39,677 nt of DNA from a virus: IMG/VR virus record IMGVR_UViG_3300044713_000006, positions 1-39,677 of that record, one strand, 5' to 3'. This document shows, piece by piece, positions 32,742 to 37,918 of this stretch; position 1 is the first letter of the stretch; every line of letters begins with the position of its first letter. The notes beneath the pieces were generated by a model. The model worked only from the letters and a program-made list of their open reading frames with translations, made no database searches and was not told where the DNA came from. The position numbers and the translations under genes were made by a program.

Positions 32742-33455
32742 ATGGCGTATCGCATAGCGAAATCGCTCGACAAGATGCGGGCACAATTTAACCAGCATTC
32801 ACCGGGCCGTAATAAGGCATCGGATGGTTGGATTGGCGATGCTGCACATGCATCAACTACGAGTGACCATAACCCATGGGTGAAAGATGGCTCTATGGGA
32901 GTTGTTACGGCTCTTGATATTACACACGATCCTAAGAATAGGGTGGATACTTGGGCCATTGCGGAGCATCTACGACAGAAACGTGACCCCCGAGTTAAAT
33001 ACGTTATCTCTAATAAACGTATATTCAGTTCGACAACTTCTCCATGGACGTGGCGCACTTATACGGGGAGCAATCCCCATTCATCGCACATTCACGTAAG
33101 CGTTCACCAACATAAGCACCACTACGATGACGAGAAGCCGTGGGACTTAATCCCCGGTGGGACGGCACAACCAAGCCCAGAAGCACCATCAACGTCGCGT
33201 CCTATACTACGAAGCGGATCGCGGGGTGAAGACGTTAAGACCGTACAGCGTATACTTGATCTGGCCCTTGTGGATGGTATCTTTGGCCCGATCACTGAGA
33301 ACGCTGTAAAGGGTTTACAACGTACTGAGAAACTTGTCGTTGATGGTATTGTCGGCCCCGCAACATGGGCTGCGCTCGACAAGATTGAACAAATTCCGGT
33401 GCCGCTCAATTACGCGGAACCACGCGAACTATCGGAACCGGAGAAGGGGGGTTAA
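32742..33455 (+). CDS. Endolysin: M15-like peptidase with PG-binding domain
   Basis: A 237-residue lysis enzyme. Residues ~1-125 resemble M15-type (D-Ala-D-Ala / L-Ala-D-Glu) metallopeptidases: STTSDHNPW with His43, ALDITHDP with Asp59, and PHSSHIHVSV with His116/His118, the expected zinc ligands. Residues ~158-215 are a peptidoglycan-binding type 1 domain (SRGEDVKTVQRILDL; DGIVGPATWAALDKI). It has no signal peptide, so it probably needs a holin. It is preceded by a strong promoter and a palindrome in place of a ribosome site. It cuts the cell-wall peptide at the end of infection. Confidence 0.87.
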   Translation: MAYRIAKSLDKMRAQFNQHSPGRNKASDGWIGDAAHASTTSDHNPWVKDGSMGVVTALDITHDPKNRVDTWAIAEHLRQKRDPRVKYVISNKRIFSSTTSPWTWRTYTGSNPHSSHIHVSVHQHKHHYDDEKPWDLIPGGTAQPSPEAPSTSRPILRSGSRGEDVKTVQRILDLALVDGIFGPITENAVKGLQRTEKLVVDGIVGPATWAALDKIEQIPVPLNYAEPRELSEPEKGG

Positions 33456-33472
33456 CTTGAAGGAGAGTAGTT

Positions 33473-34018
33473 ATGGCACAAGCACCACGCCCACCGTCAC
33501 CACAAGCACCCCAGGCATCATCGCCTCCCCCGGCTCGACCCGCGCCGCAGGGGCCGCCGTCTGGCAGGACCGCCCAGTCGTATCCCCAGCAGGAGGAATA
33601 TCCTCGGTCGGGTCCACCCGACAGACCGGAAGCCGGTCAGCCGGGGAGCCAGCGTTTGAGTCCACAAGCGGGAGCGGGAACCGACATCGGTCCCGTACCA
33701 GAACGTCCCGGTATGCTACGGCCACAAGCACAGGACAAGCAGTCGATATTCGAGAACATGCCGGGGCAACAGATACCCGGAATGCCCGCCCACCCCGGTC
33801 ACGAAGAAGACCGGCAACATCTTCGTGGACGAACAATAGCGGATGGTTCGGCGGTCGAAGATGAAGAACCCAAGCCGGTAGGCGTGCCAACACGCGCCAT
33901 TATGCCGGGTCGTATGGGAACGGAAGAACCGGATGCACCGGAACTTCCAGTATTCGAGGAAGAGGAGGCTGAAACCCAGACACAACGCCCAGCGTATCGA
34001 TCACCACAAGAACGTTAA
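33473..34018 (+). CDS. Pro/Gln-rich low-complexity protein
   Basis: A 181-residue, largely disordered protein rich in Pro, Gln, Gly and Arg in the first ~120 residues, then acidic (PELPVFEEEEAETQTQ). Ribosome site GAAGGAGAG. The TAA stop lies in a palindrome arm. An overlapping frame on the same strand looks like a shadow of this composition. Function unknown; perhaps a minor virion protein. Confidence 0.6.
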   Translation: MAQAPRPPSPQAPQASSPPPARPAPQGPPSGRTAQSYPQQEEYPRSGPPDRPEAGQPGSQRLSPQAGAGTDIGPVPERPGMLRPQAQDKQSIFENMPGQQIPGMPAHPGHEEDRQHLRGRTIADGSAVEDEEPKPVGVPTRAIMPGRMGTEEPDAPELPVFEEEEAETQTQRPAYRSPQER

Positions 34019-34032
34019 CTGCGAGCAGTTAA
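34015..34032. repeat. 18-bp palindrome, copy 20 (perfect arms)
   Basis: TTAACTG-CGAG-CAGTTAA. It supplies the TAA stop of the Pro/Gln-rich gene and lies 21 bases before the next ATG. Confidence 0.95.
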
Positions 34033-34053
34033 ACTTTGACGAGGAGTAAACGC

Positions 34054-34743
34054 ATGGCAAGAGGTTATTGGGCTTATATTATCCCCTCGGGCGGTCGGCC
34101 CGGTGGGGGCGGAGGTCCGGTTGATCCCGATTACGGTATCGAGGAGGGGCCGGACCCCGGTTGGGGTGTCGATGAAGGCGGGCATCCTGATCAAGGACTT
34201 CCCGGTGGCGGTTGGGGTCGTCCCCCACGTCCCGGTAATCGGCCCCCCGGTAGTGGGCGTCCCCCACGTCCCGGCCATGGTCTACCCCCGGCTTGGGGTG
34301 GTGGCGGTGGTGGGGAACGTCCCGGCCATCTTCCCTCGCGTCCCAGCCGTCCCGGTGGCGGTGGTAGTCCTGATCAAGGGTTGCCTCCGGTCGGCGGTGA
34401 TGGCGGTGAAGACGCTAGCCAGCTTCCGGTATGGCCGGTTGATCCAGAGCATCCTATCGCTCCTCCGATCCCCGGTGAGCCAAACCCGCCAATCGATCCG
34501 CCTCCCGGCACGGTATGGCCTCCGCTACCCGAAGGGCTTCCAGAGGGTAAGGCAATCGCCTTGATGGGGATTGCAACGAGCAGTGGCAGAGTGGCGTTCC
34601 ACTATGTCATTATCGAGGTGCCGCCACCGAAGCCGGATCAAGGCTTGCCGGGTGGTGGCGGTGGTGGTGAACATCCAGAAGTTCAACCGCCAATTGCACC
34701 GGGTGGACCGCCTACGGCACAGCCGAAGGCTTTCCGGCGGTAA
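34054..34743 (+). CDS. Gly/Pro-rich protein with PDQGLP repeats
   Basis: A 229-residue protein. The start was chosen at the ATG after GAGGAG; the frame is open a few codons upstream. A short hydrophobic N-terminus (MARGYWAYIIPSGG) is followed by Gly/Pro repeats, including PDQGLP three times and RPPRPG units. Residues ~165-190 (GKAIALMGIATSSGRVAFHY) are the only ordinary folded-looking segment. It may be a surface or virion protein. I recognise no domain. A hairpin lies just downstream. Confidence 0.65.
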   Translation: MARGYWAYIIPSGGRPGGGGGPVDPDYGIEEGPDPGWGVDEGGHPDQGLPGGGWGRPPRPGNRPPGSGRPPRPGHGLPPAWGGGGGGERPGHLPSRPSRPGGGGSPDQGLPPVGGDGGEDASQLPVWPVDPEHPIAPPIPGEPNPPIDPPPGTVWPPLPEGLPEGKAIALMGIATSSGRVAFHYVIIEVPPPKPDQGLPGGGGGGEHPEVQPPIAPGGPPTAQPKAFRR

Positions 34744-34759
34744 GTTAACAAGAATTGGT

Positions 34760-34782
34760 GGCGAGAGGGTAGTCCTCTCGCC
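34760..34782 (+). terminator. Hairpin between Gly/Pro-rich and PEP-CTERM genes
   Basis: GGCGAGAGG (34760-34768) and CCTCTCGCC (34774-34782) form a perfect 9-bp stem with a GTAGT loop. There is no T tract, so it could be a terminator without a tail or a processing/stability element. Confidence 0.7.
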
Positions 34783-34801
34783 CTCAACTGGAGGACCAAG
34801 A

Positions 34802-35449
34802 ATGAGAAAAGTGTTATTGGCTAGCACGTTGCTAGCAGCAATGGGGGTCAGTCCTGCAATGGCAACATTGCAAATCGAGGTGTTCGATAACGGGTCGTTG
34901 ATCGACAACATTACCGGGATCACGACGGGCGCAGCGAGCCTAACAGCCAACGACGCGAATTTCGCCAACATCACGATCAATGCGCAAGGCTCGCCCATCT
35001 TGCCCAACGCGGACCTATCGAGTGTCACGCTCGACGCCACTGCGGCGTTGGGCTTTAGCGGCGCACACACGTTGACCATTGACGTGATGCAAAGCGCTAT
35101 CTTTGGCACAGGAAATACCCTCTCAACCTTCACGGTCAACGGTTTGACCAATGATCCCGGCCCGACGACAGAGAGTACGTTCGCCAATGGAGGGTTGCTC
35201 GCTACGCATACCTTCCCTGCCGTATTGCTCGATGGTTCCTTTGGTCCGGTGTCGGCGGCGACCGGCGCATTCACGTCAGACGAGACACAGTTCGCTGTGG
35301 ACTTCACGGCACCGCGTCAGTCATTCGGTGGTTCGATCCAGTTGACGACAGGTGTTCCTGAGCTTTCGACTTGGGCGATGCTGCTGATCGGTTTCGCCTT
35401 TGTGGCGTGGGGCGCTATGACGCGCAAACGAGTGCGGGAGTTTTACTGA
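34802..35449 (+). CDS. Exported protein with PEP-CTERM sorting signal
   Basis: A 215-residue protein with a Sec signal peptide (MRKVLLASTLLAAMGVSPAMA) and a C-terminal exosortase signal: VPELSTWAMLLIGFAFVAWG then MTRKR, the PEPxxWAM form common in alphaproteobacteria. Between them is a Thr/Ala/Asn-rich beta-type domain with no named family. In hosts, exosortase cleaves such proteins at the membrane for export or surface display. No exosortase is visible here, so processing would depend on the host. The gene has its own ribosome site (GGAGG), stands between two hairpins and has more C/G-ending codons than its neighbours, which suggests an acquired cassette. A longer open frame extends upstream but overlaps the previous gene. 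Confidence 0.82.
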   Translation: MRKVLLASTLLAAMGVSPAMATLQIEVFDNGSLIDNITGITTGAASLTANDANFANITINAQGSPILPNADLSSVTLDATAALGFSGAHTLTIDVMQSAIFGTGNTLSTFTVNGLTNDPGPTTESTFANGGLLATHTFPAVLLDGSFGPVSAATGAFTSDETQFAVDFTAPRQSFGGSIQLTTGVPELSTWAMLLIGFAFVAWGAMTRKRVREFY

Positions 35450-35450
35450 G

Positions 35451-35468
35451 TTAACTGCTGGCAGTTAG
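35451..35468. repeat. 18-bp palindrome, copy 21
   Basis: TTAACTG-CTGG-CAGTTAG has one mismatch. It starts right after the PEP-CTERM gene's stop and runs directly into the next hairpin. Confidence 0.9.
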
Positions 35469-35469
35469 G

Positions 35470-35496
35470 ATCACCGCCGTTTCGGGCGGCGGTGAT
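35470..35496 (+). terminator. Hairpin downstream of PEP-CTERM gene
   Basis: ATCACCGCCG pairs with CGGCGGTGAT around a short T/G-rich loop, a strong 10-bp stem. There is no T tract. With the hairpin at 34760 it brackets the PEP-CTERM gene. Confidence 0.75.
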
Positions 35497-35504
35497 TACT
35501 CAAA

Positions 35505-35729
35505 ATGAATGGAGCAAAGACTGGGTTCATAGCGTTGTGTGGTGCGTTGACCATCCTTACTATTTTTGCATTGATGGACTTCTATGCTATCCATCAATGT
35601 TTTTATATAACGCGAACAGGAAATCCACTTCCCGATTTATGTTCGCCTGAGCATATATTCCGGTCCTCATTAGAAATTGCTGGTATGGCTATTGGCCTTT
35701 ATGGTGTGTCAAAGGTTATGAGGTCATAG
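35505..35729 (+). CDS. Small two-helix membrane protein with paired Cys (A)
   Basis: A 74-residue protein with membrane segments at about 7-27 and 54-70. Between them is a loop with two Cys 14 residues apart (CFYITRTGNPLPDLC). The next gene encodes a protein of the same plan, so they look like paralogues. A weak start: no good ribosome site is visible, and the hairpin ends 8 bases upstream. It could be a holin-, antiholin- or superinfection-exclusion-type protein; this is inference. Confidence 0.6.
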   Translation: MNGAKTGFIALCGALTILTIFALMDFYAIHQCFYITRTGNPLPDLCSPEHIFRSSLEIAGMAIGLYGVSKVMRS

Positions 35730-35738
35730 CACTACGCC

Positions 35739-35984
35739 ATGAGTGACGAAGACAAGAAGGCTTATAAGCAATTGCTTCTCATTGGCGTATTGGCAATTTT
35801 TGGTATTTTATATATAGTTGCATTCGGTACCTTATTCGCCCTTTATGGGTGCTTCGATCTCTATATGAAGAGGGTCTTACCGATACCAGAGGGCTGCACT
35901 AACGGCTCATTTAGTAAATTTGTGCTTGAATTTGTAGCGATTACAGTCGGGGTGTTGGGGGCAATCCGGTTGCTAGGACAATGA
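35739..35984 (+). CDS. Small two-helix membrane protein with paired Cys (B)
   Basis: An 81-residue protein with a charged N-terminus (MSDEDKKAYKQ), membrane segments at about 12-33 and 60-78, and a loop with two Cys 15 apart (CFDLYMKRVLPIPEGC). Its layout and the shared F-x-x-x-x-CF ... P-x-P-x-x-C pattern mirror the preceding protein. It is the last gene of the rightward set and is followed by the convergent stem-loop. Function unknown. Confidence 0.65.
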   Translation: MSDEDKKAYKQLLLIGVLAIFGILYIVAFGTLFALYGCFDLYMKRVLPIPEGCTNGSFSKFVLEFVAITVGVLGAIRLLGQ

Positions 35985-36018
35985 AGCTTAACCGCTGTCT
36001 CTCCCATCTGGCAGTGGT

Positions 36019-36078
36019 AAGAGTGTGGGCCGGATAGACCGTCTGAACCCCCATGCGCCATCCGGCCCACATGCTCTT
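36019..36078. terminator. Large convergent stem-loop, probable bidirectional terminator
   Basis: TGTGGGCCGGA (36024-36034) pairs perfectly with TCCGGCCCACA (36061-36071); AAGAG and CTCTT extend the stem past a two-base bulge. It lies between the last rightward gene and the end of the leftward cluster, so it can serve both directions. Confidence 0.8.
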
Positions 36079-36283
36079 AAATTAAATCGTGTTCTTTCGC
36101 CAGCCAATCAGGGATCGTAATCCATATTGGATCGTTACGCTCATAGTCGTCATCCATATATTGGATTTGCGACTTAGGTAGCCAAATTAAATTACCATCT
36201 TCTACAGTAGCGATACCAATAGCTAACTCAGTTTGCGTTATATAAACTAGCTCGTAGTCGTTAACATTTGATCTGTAGTTCAT
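36077..36283 (-). CDS. Small hypothetical phage protein (68 aa)
   Basis: A 68-residue acidic protein. The pattern GNLIWLPKSQIQY followed by WITIPDWLAKEHDL matches a widespread but unnamed small phage family (LPKSQ ... WLA-E-GL). It is the last gene of the leftward set. Its start lies three bases from a perfect palindrome copy and no ribosome site is visible. The stop lies in the convergent stem-loop. Confidence 0.7.
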   Translation of the reverse strand: MNYRSNVNDYELVYITQTELAIGIATVEDGNLIWLPKSQIQYMDDDYERNDPIWITIPDWLAKEHDLI

Positions 36284-36286
36284 AGC

Positions 36287-36304
36287 TTAACTGCCGACAG
36301 TTAA
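36287..36304. repeat. 18-bp palindrome, copy 22 (perfect arms)
   Basis: TTAACTG-CCGA-CAGTTAA lies three bases upstream of a leftward gene's ATG, showing the same geometry on the opposite strand. Confidence 0.95.
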
Positions 36305-36460
36305 AGGAACATGAGGGAGAGCGACCTAATGGGTTTTGGGTAACACCAGACCGCCCTCCCTCCGTCTCCACTCGTACTTTCGTTAGGTACAGAATTAAAA
36401 CCTAACGCCAGCGTAGGCCCGCTGTGCTACACGTTTATCTCGCTGGTACGCCGAATGAAA
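36305..36460. other. Non-coding stretch with hairpin at 36381-36407
   Basis: CGTTAGGT (36381-36388) and ACCTAACG (36400-36407) form a perfect 8-bp stem with an 11-base loop; GAGGGAG and CTCCCTC and a small CAGCG/CGCTG pair are nearby. There is no convincing frame on either strand. It could be the leader of the leftward 68-residue gene, a terminator or a small RNA. Confidence 0.5.
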
Positions 36461-36613
36461 CTAACGAGCCGCTTCTAACTCTGCAACGCGGGCGCGCAGA
36501 GCAAGAATCTCATCAATGAGTGGTATGATGTTTGCACCCCAATCGTACCCACAACCACCGCAAGCGCCTACGAAGGAAGCTCGAAGGACGATTAATTCCT
36601 CATTAGTTTTCAT
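36461..36613 (-). CDS. Very small protein with CGGCG motif (50 aa)
   Basis: A 50-residue frame beginning MKTNEELIVLRASFVGACGG, with Cys-Gly-Gly-Cys, then a helical charged C-terminus (LALRARVAELEAAR) suggesting a coiled coil. It starts 9 bases after the stop of the upstream leftward gene. The ribosome site is weak. Support comes from tiling and sensible composition. Confidence 0.5.
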   Translation of the reverse strand: MKTNEELIVLRASFVGACGGCGYDWGANIIPLIDEILALRARVAELEAAR

Positions 36614-36622
36614 TCATCACCA

Positions 36623-36916
36623 TCATTGTTGGTGTAGAGCATCTAGCGCCTTCTGCAAACGATAGATAATCTCTGGTGGGTATATACTCACCGGTTCTGG
36701 CGTTGGCAAATCAACATGAACCGTGGCAGGGATGATAATTGTTTCACGCTTTATCGGCAGCTTGGGTACATATATTTTCTTGCCGACATAAGCGCGGGCC
36801 AGTGCAGAGTGCCAACTAACACATTCATCGAGATGCACCCGATAGATTTGTCCGTATGGGCAATGGGCGGCGTAGGCTGGACTGACCAACATCAGATAGA
36901 TAAGTAGGCGTTTCAT
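36623..36916 (-). CDS. Small exported protein with paired Cys
   Basis: A 97-residue protein with a signal peptide (MKRLLIYLMLVSPAYA) followed at once by HCPYGQIYRVHLDECVSW, a two-Cys motif seen in small exported proteins of alphaproteobacterial phages. The C-terminal half is Pro-rich, then helical. It has a strong ribosome site (AGGAGGGG). It probably acts in the periplasm; a spanin-like or surface role cannot be shown. Confidence 0.65.
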   Translation of the reverse strand: MKRLLIYLMLVSPAYAAHCPYGQIYRVHLDECVSWHSALARAYVGKKIYVPKLPIKRETIIIPATVHVDLPTPEPVSIYPPEIIYRLQKALDALHQQ

Positions 36917-36933
36917 GTTCCCCTCCTAGATCA

Positions 36934-36976
36934 GGGGCGGTTGCCGCGGTCGGGGGGATCATTAGGCAACCGCCCC
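36934..36976 (-). terminator. Strong stem-loop after leftward gene
   Basis: GGGGCGGTTGCC (36934-36945) and GGCAACCGCCCC (36965-36976) form a perfect 12-bp stem with a 19-base loop. It lies after the stop of the upstream leftward gene, which suggests it ends that operon and that the next genes have their own expression. Confidence 0.8.
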
Positions 36977-37002
36977 CTAGTCTCTGGTATAAGCTCGCGA
37001 TC

Positions 37003-37251
37003 CTATCCAGAGTACCCCGCAAGTTCTTCAAGGTGAGCTAAGATGATCCACACCTTAGTCGCTTCATAAGGGTCCAGCATATATCGCTGATCAACTCCCT
37101 TTGCTTTCAGAATGGCGTTGATGGCGTGAGCGCGCAGCAAGTCGTGGTGGTTGGGTCTTTCCGCGACGGCAGTGGCTTCTTCACGCATAACTCGTTCGAT
37201 GTCCTCAGTATTGGGTGGTATGTCGCGAAGTCTTTCCAATAACTCATTCAT
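37003..37251 (-). CDS. Small hypothetical helical protein (82 aa)
   Basis: An 82-residue charged, mainly helical protein (MNELLERLRDIPPNTEDIER; NHHDLLRAHAINAILKAKG). It has a good ribosome site (AAAGGAGT) on the leftward strand. No domain is recognised. It is followed by the strong stem-loop that probably ends the leftward operon. Confidence 0.65.
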   Translation of the reverse strand: MNELLERLRDIPPNTEDIERVMREEATAVAERPNHHDLLRAHAINAILKAKGVDQRYMLDPYEATKVWIILAHLEELAGYSG

Positions 37252-37265
37252 GCCTTTGTACTCCT

Positions 37266-37484
37266 TTACTCTGACGCTGTATTGAGATTACTATCGATCT
37301 CAGTGAACTTATCATCCACTTCATCTAAAGCATCTGCTGCCTCTTGCAGGGCGTCTTTGACATCTTCATCGTCCTCGGCATTGATTAGGTCTTGAACAGT
37401 ACCTAAGCACAAACCGATTTCGCCGCGAAGATTGTCAAGCTTAAGCTTAACTGCTGACAGTTTATCTTTATTTGCCTTGTCCAT
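37266..37484 (-). CDS. Small acidic coiled-coil protein (72 aa)
   Basis: A 72-residue acidic protein starting MDKANKDKLSAVKLKLDNLR, with heptad-like Leu/Val spacing and Asp/Glu-rich segments (NAEDDEDVKDALQEAADALD). The ATG overlaps the stop of the phosphatase gene (TAATG) and has GAGGAA upstream, so it is preferred over a TTG seven codons earlier. A palindrome copy encodes the KLSAVK segment. Function unknown; the acidic coil could mimic DNA or bind a partner. Confidence 0.65.
   Translation of the reverse strand: MDKANKDKLSAVKLKLDNLRGEIGLCLGTVQDLINAEDDEDVKDALQEAADALDEVDDKFTEIDSNLNTASE
37447..37464. repeat. 18-bp palindrome, copy 23 (intragenic)
   Basis: TTAACTG-CTGA-CAGTTTA has one mismatch. 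It lies in a leftward gene and is read on that strand as Lys-Leu-Ser-Ala-Val-Lys. Confidence 0.85.
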
Positions 37485-37918
37485 TATTTCCTCATCTCGG
37501 TCCAAGTTTTGAACTGCTTTAAGTTTTCAGGCTTTAGCTCATCTGCATTCCAGTCTCCTTTGAACGTGATGGCTCTGTCGTCGATAGTGACGAACCCCGG
37601 TGGTTTGGCTATTGGGAATAGGAAGTCAGTCATCAGAAGGTCAGTTTCCCGTGCTTCCAATGGACCCGTATCTTGTCTATCCCAATGCCAACTCTGTAAC
37701 TGTATTGTTAGCCAATCCTTCATTGGCTTAATGTTTTTGTGACTATCAGAGCGCGTACTGTAGATGGCAAGAACAAAATATTTCTTTGCCTCTATGGCCC
37801 ACTCGAAGAACCCCGGTACAACGGTACCGTATATGTGTCCACCTTGCCAGCCATTTTCGTAGGAGTGGATAACTCCATCGAAGTCAACTACTAGCGTCGG
37901 TTTCTGTCTCGTAGTCAT
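37484..37918 (-). CDS. HAD-fold phosphatase-like protein
   Basis: A 144-residue HAD-like protein. Motif I is VVDFDGVIHSY (nucleophile Asp12, Asp14), motif II is in LAIYSTRSDS, and the late acidic motif is VTIDDRAITF. Members act on phosphate esters such as nucleotides or DNA 3' ends. The small size without a large cap domain suggests a substrate such as a nucleotide or nucleic acid end. It overlaps the upstream DUF927 gene by 35 bases, so it is probably in the replication operon. The exact substrate is unknown. Confidence 0.78.
   Translation of the reverse strand: MTTRQKPTLVVDFDGVIHSYENGWQGGHIYGTVVPGFFEWAIEAKKYFVLAIYSTRSDSHKNIKPMKDWLTIQLQSWHWDRQDTGPLEARETDLLMTDFLFPIAKPPGFVTIDDRAITFKGDWNADELKPENLKQFKTWTEMRK

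Noticed and set aside
33450-33470. Palindrome at the endolysin stop
   Set aside because: GTTAACTT matches the left arm only, with no right arm; at best a decayed copy.
33334-33864. Second forward frame overlapping the endolysin end and the Pro/Gln-rich gene
   Set aside because: It has no ribosome site and is Arg/Ser/Thr-rich as expected from shifting Pro/Gln codons; the other frame has GAAGGAG and tiles correctly.
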